NCBI GenBank assembly: GCA_964571275.1
Contig: CAZNCQ010000007.1
Location: 8,675 to 72,674, forward strand
Reading direction: 5' to 3'
DNA: 64,000 nucleotides
From: DASRQZ01 sp964571275
GTDB taxonomy: Bacteria > Myxococcota_A > Polyangia > Fen-1088
The notes beneath the pieces are model-generated. The model was not told where the DNA came from, searched no databases, and saw only the letters and a program-made list of their open reading frames with translations. Below, piece after piece: positions 49,241-58,579 of this stretch (its first letter is position 1; each line of letters opens with the position of its first letter). A program made the position numbers and the translations under genes.

Positions 49241-52021
49241 GTGAACAGGGCTCATAACGCAAGACACGATGCGGCGGCCCGGGCAAACCTCCAGCCCGAC
49301 GGAGGCGCCGAACCGTCTCATACTGTCCAGTTCTACGAGAGCGACGACGCGCTTTGCAACGTAATAGCCGACTTCGTTGCGTCCGGCTTCGTCGTCGGGG
49401 AGCCAGCCGTAATCATCGCGACGGAGCCGCATCGCCGGGCGTTGACGGCGCTCCTCGGCGCCAGGGGGATCGATGTCGAAGGCGCCCGCGCGGCGGGGCG
49501 GTTCGTGCTGCTCGATGCCGAGGAGACCTTGTCGCGCTTCATGGTCGCTGCGGAGCCCGACGCTGGTCTCTTCGGCAGCGCGATGGGACCCCTGCTGGAT
49601 CGTCTCGCGTCGGACCGTTGCGGTCGTGTCCGCGCCTACGGCGAGATGGTGGATGTGCTCTGGAGCGGCGGGAATCCGAACGCAGCGATTCGCCTCGAAG
49701 AGTTGTGGAGCGATCTCCAGAAGCAGCGTTCGTTCACGCTGCTGTGCGCGTACGCGATGGCCAGCTTCTACGATGAACCGCGCGACGTGCAGCGCATCTG
49801 CCACTCACATACCGACGTTGCCACCGAAACGGGGAGCGCTTCGCGTCGCTCGGCGGAGCGGGTGCACTCGCTGACCGTCGAGATCGCCGAACGCAGGAAG
49901 GTGGAACGCGCGCTTCGCGATTCGCTCGCGGCGCTGCAGCGCTCGGAAGCGGCGCTCCGTCGCAACGAGGAGGAGCTGCGGGACTTCGTCGAGAACGCGA
50001 CGATTCCCCTGCACTGGGTGGGGCCGGACGGAACGATTCTGTGGGCAAACCAAGCCGAGCTCGATCTCCTCGGTTACGAGAGGCACGCGTACGTCGGACG
50101 TCCCGTGAGCGACTTCTACGTCGACCGCGCCGACGCGGAGACCATTCTCGCGCGTCTCGCCCATAACGAAGAGCTGCACAACCATGCGGCTCGTTTGCGC
50201 GCGAAGGACGGTTCGATCAAGCACGTCCTCATCAGCTCGAACGTCTTGTGGAAGGACGGCAAGTTCGTTCACACCCGATGCTTCACGCGCGACGTCACCG
50301 AGAAGGCGCTCGCCGAGGGCAGGCAGCAGGTCCAGCTGCAGCGAATGGAGCGCCTCAACAAGATCACCGCCGCGATCGCCGACGCGGTGTCAACCGAGCA
50401 GGTTTTCGAAGCGGTCGTGGATCAGGTGGGAGCAGCCATCGAGGCATCGAGCGCGGCGCTCTGGTTGGTGCGAGACGACAGCGCCTGTCTGGCGCGGGCC
50501 AGCGGCTATTCAGAACCAGCGAGGCGGGCGGTCGAATCGATATCGCTCGAACGAGAGGGTGCGTTTCCAGTCGCCGACTCGCTCCGGGATGGGAAACCCG
50601 TGTGGCTGACGTCCCAGGAGGATCTCGTACGCCGCTATCCTCACCTGGCGAGCTTCGCGACTCAGCGCAAGTCCTACCGCATCGCGTGCCTGCCCCTCGC
50701 GGCCGGCGACCGGACGGTGGGCGCGCTCGGATTCACGTTTGACGATCCGCGCCCGATCGATGGGGAAGAACAGAACGTATTGCTCCTGGTGGCGCGCTAC
50801 GCGACCCAGGCGCTGGAGCGCCTGCGCCTCCTGGAGGCCGAGCAGAACAGCCGCGGGCGAGCCGAGCTCCTGTATGGTCTGGCGGTCGCCGCCAACAACG
50901 CCGAACGAGCGGAGGAGGTCTTCGAAGCGGCGCTGACCGCGATAGAAGGCGCTCTGCACGCGCCCCGAGCCTCGATCCTCGTGTTCGACGCGGGCGGGGT
51001 GATGCGCTTCAGGGCCTGGCACGGGTTGTCGGAGCGCTACCGGCGAGCGGTCGATGGCCACTCGCCCTGGTCACGGGAGACCCAGAATCCGCAGCCCATC
51101 GTCAGCGGCGACGTCCATACAGATCCGTCCATGGCGTCGTACCTTCCGGTGTTTCGCAGCGAGGGGATCAGATCCTTGGGGTTCATTCCGCTGGTCGCAG
51201 GCGGCCGGCTCATCGGCAAGTTCATGGTCTATTACGATCGGCCCCATGAGCTTGGTGCCCAGGAGATTGAGCTCGCCAAGGCGATCGCGAATCACGTCGC
51301 GGCTGCGATCTCGCGAGCCGCCACCACCGCCGAGCTCCAGCAGACCGTCCGATTCAACGAGATGTTCACGGGGATTCTCGCCCATGATCTGCGCAATCCC
51401 CTGGGCGCCATCATCACGACCGCTCACCTCGTGCTGAGCCGAAACGAAAGTGAGCGAAACGTCAGGCCCCTCACCCGTATCGTCAGGAGCGGCGAGCGCA
51501 TGACGAGGATGATCGATCAACTTCTGGACTTCACCCGGATCCGCCTGCTAGGCGACATGCCCGTGGTTCCCGAATCCCTGGATCTCCGCGTCGTCGTGAA
51601 GCAGGTGATGGACGAGCTCGACGATGCGAACCCGGGCTGGATGCTCCGGCTCTCGGCTTCGGGAGACACCAAGGGTCTCTGGGACGGCGATCGCTTGTCG
51701 CAAGTGTTCTCGAACCTCGTGGCAAATGCGCTCCAGCACGGCGAGCGGCAGCACGGCATCGAGGTCGCGATCGACGGACGCTCGAGCGACGCCGTCGCGG
51801 TGACGGTCCACAACCAGGGAATGATTCCAGTCGAGCAGCTCCCCAACCTGTTCGAACCTCTGGCGGGCAGCCACCGCAAACAGACGAAGTCGAGCGGGCT
51901 CGGCCTGGGTCTCTACATCACCCGAGAGCTCGTCAAGGCGCACGGCGGCCTCATCGAGGTGCGCTCCGATGACGTCAGCGGAACGACGTTCACGGTCTCC
52001 TTGCCGCGCACGCGGATCTGA
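49241..52021 (+). CDS. MEDS-PAS-GAF sensor histidine kinase
   Basis: 926 residues, no membrane segment. An N-terminal MEDS domain (HTVQFYESDDALCNVIADFV) is followed by a coiled coil, a PAS domain (FVENATIPLHWVGPDGTILW, YERHAYVGRPVSDFY), two GAF domains, a HisKA dimerisation helix with phospho-His715 (ILAHDLRNPLGAI), and an HATPase domain (VFSNLVANALQHGE, GLGLGLYITRELVKAHGG). Start GTG 49241. MEDS domains accompany KaiC-like genes and DcmR regulators, so the divergent KaiC-like/CheY-like pair is the likely partner set. Confidence 0.85.
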   Translation: MNRAHNARHDAAARANLQPDGGAEPSHTVQFYESDDALCNVIADFVASGFVVGEPAVIIATEPHRRALTALLGARGIDVEGARAAGRFVLLDAEETLSRFMVAAEPDAGLFGSAMGPLLDRLASDRCGRVRAYGEMVDVLWSGGNPNAAIRLEELWSDLQKQRSFTLLCAYAMASFYDEPRDVQRICHSHTDVATETGSASRRSAERVHSLTVEIAERRKVERALRDSLAALQRSEAALRRNEEELRDFVENATIPLHWVGPDGTILWANQAELDLLGYERHAYVGRPVSDFYVDRADAETILARLAHNEELHNHAARLRAKDGSIKHVLISSNVLWKDGKFVHTRCFTRDVTEKALAEGRQQVQLQRMERLNKITAAIADAVSTEQVFEAVVDQVGAAIEASSAALWLVRDDSACLARASGYSEPARRAVESISLEREGAFPVADSLRDGKPVWLTSQEDLVRRYPHLASFATQRKSYRIACLPLAAGDRTVGALGFTFDDPRPIDGEEQNVLLLVARYATQALERLRLLEAEQNSRGRAELLYGLAVAANNAERAEEVFEAALTAIEGALHAPRASILVFDAGGVMRFRAWHGLSERYRRAVDGHSPWSRETQNPQPIVSGDVHTDPSMASYLPVFRSEGIRSLGFIPLVAGGRLIGKFMVYYDRPHELGAQEIELAKAIANHVAAAISRAATTAELQQTVRFNEMFTGILAHDLRNPLGAIITTAHLVLSRNESERNVRPLTRIVRSGERMTRMIDQLLDFTRIRLLGDMPVVPESLDLRVVVKQVMDELDDANPGWMLRLSASGDTKGLWDGDRLSQVFSNLVANALQHGERQHGIEVAIDGRSSDAVAVTVHNQGMIPVEQLPNLFEPLAGSHRKQTKSSGLGLGLYITRELVKAHGGLIEVRSDDVSGTTFTVSLPRTRI

Positions 52022-52040
52022 TCGCAGATCTGATCATGGG

Positions 52041-54074
52041 CTAAGAATCGAACCCGATCGTCCGCGCGCTGCAACGGAGCAGCGCCTCCGTATCGCGATC
52101 GAAGTGAAACGCGCGCAGGAGGTCGCCCACGTCATATGCCGGCACGCGCGCGCGGATCCGGGCCACCAACCCGCGAGCTTCGTCGCAACGGTTCACCAGC
52201 GACAGGCACTCGACCGCGATCGCCAGGATGTGCGCGTGCGCGTTGGGACGGCCGACCGCCTTGAGCGCCCAGTCGACGGCTTCCTCCGGCTCGCCGAGCC
52301 GGACGTGCGCGAGGGCGCGGGTGGCGAGCATGGCGAACTGCAACGGATCGAACGGGCTCAGCCGGCTCGAGAGGCCGGTGGCGTCGATCGCCAGGCGCGG
52401 ATCGCCCGACTGACTGTGAACGAACCCCATCGTGTAGTGCCCGAGCGCGAAGTTGGGGCTCAGCTCCAAGCAGCGCTGCAACTCACCGAACGACTCGCCC
52501 TCTCTCCGGTTCAACCACAGGGCCCGGCCCATCGCCCAGTGCGCGGCGGGATCGCGATCGTCGGCGCCGACGCTCTGCGCGGCGGCCTCGAGCGCCAGCT
52601 CGACCTGGCGGCTTCGATCGGGCGTCAGGCTCAAGAACGCGTTCTGGAAGTGCGTGAACGACAGGCCCGCGTACGCCCGCGCGAACGTGGGGTCGAGCGC
52701 GAGCGCGCCGCGAAAATAGCGCTCCGCGTGCGCGTTGTCCGGCCCGGTGAATCGATACATGTGCCAGAGACCTCGGTGGTACGCCTGCCATGCGTCGAGC
52801 GACGCCGGCGGCGCCGTCGTCGCCATCGCGCGGTGGCATTCCTCGAGCTCGATCTCGCCGGCGATCGCCGCGACGATGCGATCGACGACGTCGTCGATCA
52901 CCAGGAGGGGGTCGACGGCAGTGACGTCCATCTTGTCCGTCCAGACGATGCGGGCGCTGCGCGTCTCGGCGAGCTCGGTCAGCACCGAGATCCGGCCCGC
53001 GTGGAGCCGCACCGAGCCGCTGGCGACATAGTCGGCGTCGAGGAGGCGTCCGGCATCGAGGGCGCCGACGCCGCGCTGATCGAGGGTGTACATGGTGCCG
53101 CGGGCGATCACGAACAGCGCGCGCAGCTTGGCGAGCCGCGTGATGATGTCCTCGGTGAGCCCGTCCGCCACCCCTGATGGGCCGGCCGCTTCCATCGACA
53201 CACCGTCTACGAACGGCATGACGGCGATGGAGGCCCGGCGGCGCGCCCGGGGCTCGACGGCCGCCGGCGGCGCGCCGATCCGCGACGGCGGCGGCGCGGC
53301 CGCGGCTGCCAGCGTGACGATCCCCGGCTGCGCCGGCGCGGCGGTCACTTCGCGCGCAGCCCGGTATGCCTCGCGCAGGGGCAACCCGTCGAGACCCTGC
53401 TGCGCGAAGGAGCGGATCGTGGCCGTCAGGTGCTCTTCCGCGTCGCGCACGCGGCCGCGGAACACCAGCGCCTCGAGCATCACCTCGTGCGCGCGCTGGT
53501 CGAACGGCGCCAGCCGCAGCCACGCCCCGAGGTGGCGAAAGGTCTCGTCGCCCTCTCGCGGGGCGCGCGCCGCCAGCTCGCCCAGCACGGCGACGTGCAG
53601 CGCTCGATAACGCTGTCGCTGCGCCACGAGCCAGCCGGCGAGCTCCGGGTTGCCGTCGACCTCGACGCCGTCGAGCAGGTCGCCGCGAAACAGGTCAGCG
53701 AGCGGCGACAGCCGCTCGGCGGCGAGCTCCGCGATCCCACCTCCAACCGCGCGCTCGATCTCGAGCGCGTCCACCCGGCAATCGGAGAGGTCGAGCGCGA
53801 CCAGGTCCTGGTCCGCGCTGATCACCCGCCGGCGGTCCACGTCGTCGAGCAATCCGCGCAGCTTGCTGAGACACCACCGCAGCTCGCCGCGCGGATCGTT
53901 CGGCACGTCCCACAGCAGATCGCAGAGGCGCGAGCGCGGTACGGACCGCGCCTCGAGCGCCAGGAACGAGAGTAGCGCCCGAACCTTGCGCGACGGTGGC
54001 AACGGCACCGCCTGCCCATGCCGGCTGATGGCGACGGGACCCAACAAGCGAAGCTCGAGCCCGCCGGTCGTCAT
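52041..54074 (-). CDS. SARP/BTAD-type transcriptional regulator with TPR-rich C-terminus
   Basis: 677 residues: N-terminal winged helix (LELRLLGPVAISRHGQAVPL, RALLSFLALEAR), a BTAD helical domain, a TolB-like segment (RRASIAVMPFVDGVSMEA) and about eight TPR-like repeats. This layout matches AfsR/BTAD-type or adenylate-cyclase-associated regulators. Divergent from the ECF sigma gene by 77 bp, so it may control it. Confidence 0.8.
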   Translation of the reverse strand: MTTGGLELRLLGPVAISRHGQAVPLPPSRKVRALLSFLALEARSVPRSRLCDLLWDVPNDPRGELRWCLSKLRGLLDDVDRRRVISADQDLVALDLSDCRVDALEIERAVGGGIAELAAERLSPLADLFRGDLLDGVEVDGNPELAGWLVAQRQRYRALHVAVLGELAARAPREGDETFRHLGAWLRLAPFDQRAHEVMLEALVFRGRVRDAEEHLTATIRSFAQQGLDGLPLREAYRAAREVTAAPAQPGIVTLAAAAAPPPSRIGAPPAAVEPRARRRASIAVMPFVDGVSMEAAGPSGVADGLTEDIITRLAKLRALFVIARGTMYTLDQRGVGALDAGRLLDADYVASGSVRLHAGRISVLTELAETRSARIVWTDKMDVTAVDPLLVIDDVVDRIVAAIAGEIELEECHRAMATTAPPASLDAWQAYHRGLWHMYRFTGPDNAHAERYFRGALALDPTFARAYAGLSFTHFQNAFLSLTPDRSRQVELALEAAAQSVGADDRDPAAHWAMGRALWLNRREGESFGELQRCLELSPNFALGHYTMGFVHSQSGDPRLAIDATGLSSRLSPFDPLQFAMLATRALAHVRLGEPEEAVDWALKAVGRPNAHAHILAIAVECLSLVNRCDEARGLVARIRARVPAYDVGDLLRAFHFDRDTEALLRCSARTIGFDS

Positions 54075-54151
54075 CGACGTTCCCGGCGGCGTTCGTTTCC
54101 ACGCGGGCTCCCACGCCGGCTCCCACGCGCGGTCGGCAGGCTCTCCTTGTC

Positions 54152-54793
54152 ATGTCCTGTCCCAGTGAAAAGCAGACCACGGTGGCGAGCGCCGACGAGG
54201 CGATGAGCCGGTACGCCCAGGGCGACGGGGCGTCGTTCGACGTCGTCTACGATGCCGTCGCACCGCGGCTCGAGCGCTACCTCGGCCGGCACGTGCGCGA
54301 CACGGCCAGGCGCGAGGACATCATCCAGCAGACGTTCTTGCAGATGCACTGCGCGCGCGGGACGTTCGCGATCGGCGCCGAGGTGCTGCCCTGGGCGTTC
54401 GCGATCGCGCGGCGCCTCATGATCGACGGGCATCGGGCCAGCCGGCGAGAAGCGCGTCTGGAGCTGGACGAGGACGGCGCTCGGCCTCCGCCGTCGGAGA
54501 CGCCGTTCGCGGCGCGCGTGCCGAGCGGCGAGGAGGAGGTCGCGGCGCGAGAGGTCGGGACACGCCTGCTCGGCGCCTATCGCCACCTCACCGAGCCGCA
54601 GCGGGCCGCCTTCGAGCTCGTGAAGTGGGACGGCCTGTCGCACGCGCAGGCGGCAGCCGTCCTCGGCACGTCGGTCACCGGGGTCAAGCTGCGCGTGCAT
54701 CGGGTCTACCTCGCGCTGAGATCGGCACTTCCCCTCGGCCCAATAGATACGCTACGTATCGTAGCTAAATCAAGGCAAATCGGTGCTAGATAG
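54152..54793 (+). CDS. ECF-type RNA polymerase sigma factor
   Basis: 213 residues: region 2 (SFDVVYDAVAPRLERYLGRH, ARREDIIQQTFLQMH), a linker, and region 4 with a helix-turn-helix (LTEPQRAAFELVKWDGLSHA, QAAAVLGTSVTGVKLRVHRV). No anti-sigma gene follows; a TetR gene does, and the last codons contain a TetR operator, so the two genes may be cross-regulated. Confidence 0.85.
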   Translation: MSCPSEKQTTVASADEAMSRYAQGDGASFDVVYDAVAPRLERYLGRHVRDTARREDIIQQTFLQMHCARGTFAIGAEVLPWAFAIARRLMIDGHRASRREARLELDEDGARPPPSETPFAARVPSGEEEVAAREVGTRLLGAYRHLTEPQRAAFELVKWDGLSHAQAAAVLGTSVTGVKLRVHRVYLALRSALPLGPIDTLRIVAKSRQIGAR

Positions 54794-54832
54794 ACGTTTT
54801 CACGCCCTTGCACCGCTACGATACGTATCGTA
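54748..54832. promoter_or_regulatory. Two TetR-type operators
   Basis: TACGATACGTATCGTA (54817-54832) is a perfect 16-bp palindrome 10 bp before the tetR start. TACGCTACGTATCGTA (54748-54763), one base different, lies within the last codons of the sigma-factor gene. The 69-bp spacing allows two dimers. Confidence 0.7.
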
Positions 54833-54842
54833 ACTTGTCGGG

Positions 54843-55487
54843 ATGGTGGATCCTTCGCCCCCGGCGACACCCGGCCGCCCCCGCAGCGAGCAGGCACGGC
54901 GCGCGGTGCTGGACGCCGCGCGGGCACAGTTCGAGGAGCAGGGCTACATGGCCGCGACCATCGAGGCCATCGCCGCGCGCTCGGGCGTCGCCAAGACGAC
55001 CATCTACCGTTCATGGTCCAGCCGCGCCGCGATCCTGGTCGACGTGCTGGTCGAGATGGCGAGCGCGCTCGTTCCCCCGCCCCGCGGCGGCGACCCGATG
55101 CGCGCGATGTCCGCCGAGCTTCGCGGCATCGCCGCCGCCATCAACGGTCCCATGGGCCGGCTGCTGACCTCGCTGCTCGGCGACGCGCAGGTCGAGCCAC
55201 GGGTCCGCGCGGCGCTGATCGAGAGGCTCTTCCGTCCCCGTTCGCAGGCATCGGCCAGCAACATCAGCCGGGCGCAAGCGGCCGGAGCGTTGCGCTCGGA
55301 CGTCCCGCCGCACGTCGCGATCGATCTCCTGGTGGGACCCCTGTTCTACCGCATGTTCGTGCAGCACGAGCCGGTGACCGACACCTTCGTCAAGCAGGTG
55401 CTGCAGTACGTGGTCGAGGGCTTCCGGCCGCGCGGAGTCGAAGTCGAGGGACGCCGGCGGCGCGCCGCGCCGGCACCAAAGCCGTGA
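54843..55487 (+). CDS. TetR-family transcriptional regulator
   Basis: 214 residues. The N-terminal helix-turn-helix (RRAVLDAARAQFEEQGYMAA, ARSGVAKTTIYRSWSS) is standard; the C-terminal domain is of the TetR_C-type found with export and redox genes. ATG 54843. Two palindromes upstream indicate autoregulation. Its target gene could be the one downstream at 55601. Confidence 0.85.
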   Translation: MVDPSPPATPGRPRSEQARRAVLDAARAQFEEQGYMAATIEAIAARSGVAKTTIYRSWSSRAAILVDVLVEMASALVPPPRGGDPMRAMSAELRGIAAAINGPMGRLLTSLLGDAQVEPRVRAALIERLFRPRSQASASNISRAQAAGALRSDVPPHVAIDLLVGPLFYRMFVQHEPVTDTFVKQVLQYVVEGFRPRGVEVEGRRRRAAPAPKP

Positions 55488-55600
55488 TCGGCCCGCCCCC
55501 GGCCGACGGCAGAGGGCATCTCGCAAAATGAGAAACCTCCGCGCCACTTTTCCGTAAGGCGGTCTGACTCGTTCAGCTCTTCCAACGGAAAGGAAACCAC

Positions 55601-56272
55601 ATGCGAACAGCGATCATGATCCTCGGAACCTTGGTGGTGGCGATCGGACACGGAGCCGTGGCGGCCGAGACGGCGGCGACCTCACCTGCCACCCCTGCCG
55701 CGCCGCCGGCCGGCGTATCAACGCCGCGGGCATCGGCCGGGCGGCGCCTGTTCCTCGACGTGCACGACCTGGGCGCGGGCAAGGTCAACCTGAAGGCCGT
55801 CGCTGGCGCCCACCAGAGGGATCTCGCCACCGAGGCCAAGCACGGCGTCGCCTTCAAGGCCTATTGGGTCGATGAGAAGATGGGAAAGATCTATTGCCTC
55901 GCCGAGGCCCCCTCGCGGGAATCCATCAACGACGTGCACAAGGAGGCTCACGGCCTGATGGCGTCGCGGATCATGGAGGTCACGGCCGACAACATGAGCT
56001 GGGCGCCGACGCCGGGCGCGAAGCTTTACCTCGACGTTCATCACCTGGGCGCCGGCAAGGTCACCGCGAAGGCCGTGGCCGCGGCTCACCAGAAGGACCT
56101 CGCCGTCGGGCCCAAGCACGACGTCAAGTACATCAACTACTGGGTCGACGAGCAGAACGGCACCATCATGTGCCTCGCCGAAGCCCCCAGCGCCGAGGCC
56201 GCCGTCGCGGTGCACAAGGAGGCCCACGGCCTGGTCGCCGATTCGATCGAAGAGGTGTCCGAGGGACGATAG
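55601..56272 (+). CDS. Secreted tandem DUF4242 (SCO4226-like) protein
   Basis: 223 residues with a signal peptide (IMILGTLVVAIGHGAVAA) and two copies of the DUF4242 ferredoxin-like domain: FLDVHDLGAGKVNLKAVAGA/YLDVHHLGAGKVTAKAVAAA and VDEKMGKIYCLAEAPSRES/VDEQNGTIMCLAEAPSAEA. SCO4226 is a nickel-binding member. The near-identical repeats suggest a recent internal duplication. Metal binding in the envelope is inferred. Confidence 0.75.
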   Translation: MRTAIMILGTLVVAIGHGAVAAETAATSPATPAAPPAGVSTPRASAGRRLFLDVHDLGAGKVNLKAVAGAHQRDLATEAKHGVAFKAYWVDEKMGKIYCLAEAPSRESINDVHKEAHGLMASRIMEVTADNMSWAPTPGAKLYLDVHHLGAGKVTAKAVAAAHQKDLAVGPKHDVKYINYWVDEQNGTIMCLAEAPSAEAAVAVHKEAHGLVADSIEEVSEGR

Positions 56273-56484
56273 ACGAGGGACGATAGGACGGCACCCGCGC
56301 GTCGGCCACGCGCGATGAAGGAGCTCGGTCGTTGGCGCGGAACCGAGCCGTGGCCCCTCAGAAAGCTGATGTCCCGCGATCCCGAGATCTGTATCGAGTC
56401 GCCGCCAGATTCGAAGCTCCCGTCGGAAATCGCGCTTTTCGAAGGGGCGGTCAACTGGTACGGAGGATGCTTTATCGGCTGCGT

Positions 56485-57699
56485 ATGAATAGCCGCACCT
56501 CAAAGCTTCGATCGGATCTCGTGGTTCGCTTCCTGACGCTGGCCGTCGCGCCCGCGTCGCTGTGGCTCGCCGCCGGCTGCGACTCGCTGCCATTGAGCGG
56601 AGGTACCTGTAACGTCGGAGGCACCGTTTACGAGGATGGCGCGCGCGGGATCAAGGCAGCCGACGGCTGCAATACCTGCAGCTGCGTTCACGGACAGCTC
56701 GCGTGCACCTTGCTCGGCTGCCCCGTGGTCGATCAGGTCTGTGGTGGCCTTCAGGGCCTCCCGTGCCCGGCGGGAAGCTATTGCAACTTTCCCTCGAGCG
56801 CACAATGCGGAGCGGCCGACGCAACGGGCGTTTGCGCATCCCTGGCTCAAGGGTGCCCCCAGCTATTCGCCCCGGTCTGCGGCTGCAACGGCAAGACCTA
56901 CGACAACGCCTGCGCCGCAGCAGCGGCCGGACAGAGTGTGGCCAGCGACGGTGCCTGCGCGCCCCCACCGGGCTCGTGCGTCGTCGGCGGCGTCGCCTAT
57001 CCGGACGGGTCGGTCAACATCCCAGCGCAAGACGGGTGCAACTTTTGCGACTGCGTGAATGGTGCGCTTCGCTGCACGCTGCTCGCCTGTCCGGTCCCCA
57101 AGGCCTGCGGTGCGCGCGCTGGCAACACCTGCACCGCGAACGAGTACTGCGCCTATACCGAGGGCTCCTATTGCGGCGCCGCGGACGCAGAAGCGCTGTG
57201 CGTGACCAGGCCCAGCGTTTGCGACACCATCTACGCGCCGGTTTGCGGGTGTGACGGTCAGACGTACGCCAGCGCGTGCACGGCGGCGCAGGCCGGCAAC
57301 GGGGTCCTGCACGCCGGTCCCTGCTCGGGTTCGGGCCGCAGCTGCGTGGTCGGTGGCGTGACCTACCCCGACGGCGCGAGCACGATTCCAGCCGGAGACG
57401 GCTGCAACATCTGCGGCTGCTCGGACGGAATGCTGAGTTGCACGAAGAAGGCTTGCCCGGTGTCCAAGTCCTGCGGCGGCTTCGCAGGACTCACCTGCAG
57501 CGCCGCCGAGTATTGCGCGTATGTCGAGGGACAGCTGTGCGGCGCCGCCGACGCGAGCTCCACTTGCCAGCCTCGCCCGGGGACTTGCGCCGCTGACGCC
57601 GACCCGGTGTGCGGTTGCGACGGGAAGACCTACTCGAACGCCTGCGTGGCGGCCCAGGCCGGTGTTGGCTACGGCGGCAAGGGCGCCTGCGTGCCGTGA
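56485..57699 (+). CDS. Lipoprotein with three VWC-like/Cys-rich/Kazal modules
   Basis: 404 residues, lipoprotein signal (ASLWLAAGC). Three tandem modules of about 125 residues follow, each with a VWC-like part (CNVGGTVYEDGARGIKAADG...CSC), a middle Cys segment (CPAGSYC...CGAADA) and a Kazal-like domain (FAPVCGCNGKTYDNACAAA, YAPVCGCDGQTYASACTAA, ADPVCGCDGKTYSNACVAA). Kazal domains inhibit serine proteases. ATG 56485. The repeats are similar enough to indicate duplication. A protease-resisting surface protein is plausible. Confidence 0.8.
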   Translation: MNSRTSKLRSDLVVRFLTLAVAPASLWLAAGCDSLPLSGGTCNVGGTVYEDGARGIKAADGCNTCSCVHGQLACTLLGCPVVDQVCGGLQGLPCPAGSYCNFPSSAQCGAADATGVCASLAQGCPQLFAPVCGCNGKTYDNACAAAAAGQSVASDGACAPPPGSCVVGGVAYPDGSVNIPAQDGCNFCDCVNGALRCTLLACPVPKACGARAGNTCTANEYCAYTEGSYCGAADAEALCVTRPSVCDTIYAPVCGCDGQTYASACTAAQAGNGVLHAGPCSGSGRSCVVGGVTYPDGASTIPAGDGCNICGCSDGMLSCTKKACPVSKSCGGFAGLTCSAAEYCAYVEGQLCGAADASSTCQPRPGTCAADADPVCGCDGKTYSNACVAAQAGVGYGGKGACVP

Positions 57700-57829
57700 T
57701 TCCCCCTCGTCCACCTTCCACGAGATCGTGGGTTTTCGCGCCACCCATCAGAATTCTGGGGAACCGGATGGCCTTGGCCGCGATTCGCGGGGGCTTCGTC
57801 TTGGTCCGACAGTTGCTCTTGCTCGTAAC

Positions 57830-58570
57830 GTGGGACGACGTGGATTTCTGCTCCTGCTCGGCTTCGCTCTTGGACTCGGCACCGGGTGCAACTCGGCGCT
57901 GACGGCACCCGACGGTGGAGCGAAGTCGTGCAGCGGCGACATGGACTGCGGTGCCGGGCAGTATTGCCTGGGGTTCTCGCAGGTCTGCGCAACGGCTGCC
58001 TCCAGCTACACCGCCGGCGCGGGGACCTGCCACCGCGACTGTTCGGCGGGCGCCTGCTTCTGTAGCGAACGCGCCGATTGCGGTCCGGGGGCGGATTGTG
58101 ACGCGGGCCGCTGTGTCGCCCTCACTTTCAACTGTCCCGAGGAACCGTCCAGTTGTCCGACGGGATGCACGCTCGAACCAGCGTCCGATCGGGTCTGCGG
58201 TCCGGTCTGTAGATGCGAGGTCTGTCCCGCTGCGGACGGAGGCGCTCAGTGTGGCTGGCCGACAAGCCTGAACGATGCAGGACCCGGTGGCTGCCGCGTC
58301 TCGCGCGCCCTCGTCTCGTGCAACGGACCGTCCGGGGGCTGCGCGTGCGCGTCCGACGATTCGACGACCTGCCCGACGCCCACGACGTGCGACGTGGCCC
58401 ACGGGTACACCAGCTGCCAGGACCAATGCACCGACGGCGAATACGCGGTGGCATGCGGCGGTCTTCCGCAGCCGGACGCCTCCTTCGTTTACCAGCAACC
58501 GCCCAGCGGTTGCCGGCTCGGCCTTGCGACTCCGGGCGGCGTCGCCTTTTATTGCTGTCCCTGTGAATAG
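57830..58570 (+). CDS. Cys-rich lipoprotein
   Basis: 246 residues from GTG 57830 with a lipoprotein signal (LLLLGFALGLGTGC) and over 30 Cys arranged in small knots (CSGDMDCGAGQYC, CHRDCSAGACFC, CGPGADCDAGRC, CCPCE at the end). The pattern resembles myxobacterial 'tryptophan synthase alpha-like' annotated Cys-rich proteins but no named family fits. Downstream of the Kazal lipoprotein by 130 bp. Confidence 0.65.
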   Translation: MGRRGFLLLLGFALGLGTGCNSALTAPDGGAKSCSGDMDCGAGQYCLGFSQVCATAASSYTAGAGTCHRDCSAGACFCSERADCGPGADCDAGRCVALTFNCPEEPSSCPTGCTLEPASDRVCGPVCRCEVCPAADGGAQCGWPTSLNDAGPGGCRVSRALVSCNGPSGGCACASDDSTTCPTPTTCDVAHGYTSCQDQCTDGEYAVACGGLPQPDASFVYQQPPSGCRLGLATPGGVAFYCCPCE

Positions 58571-58579
58571 GTCTGCGAA

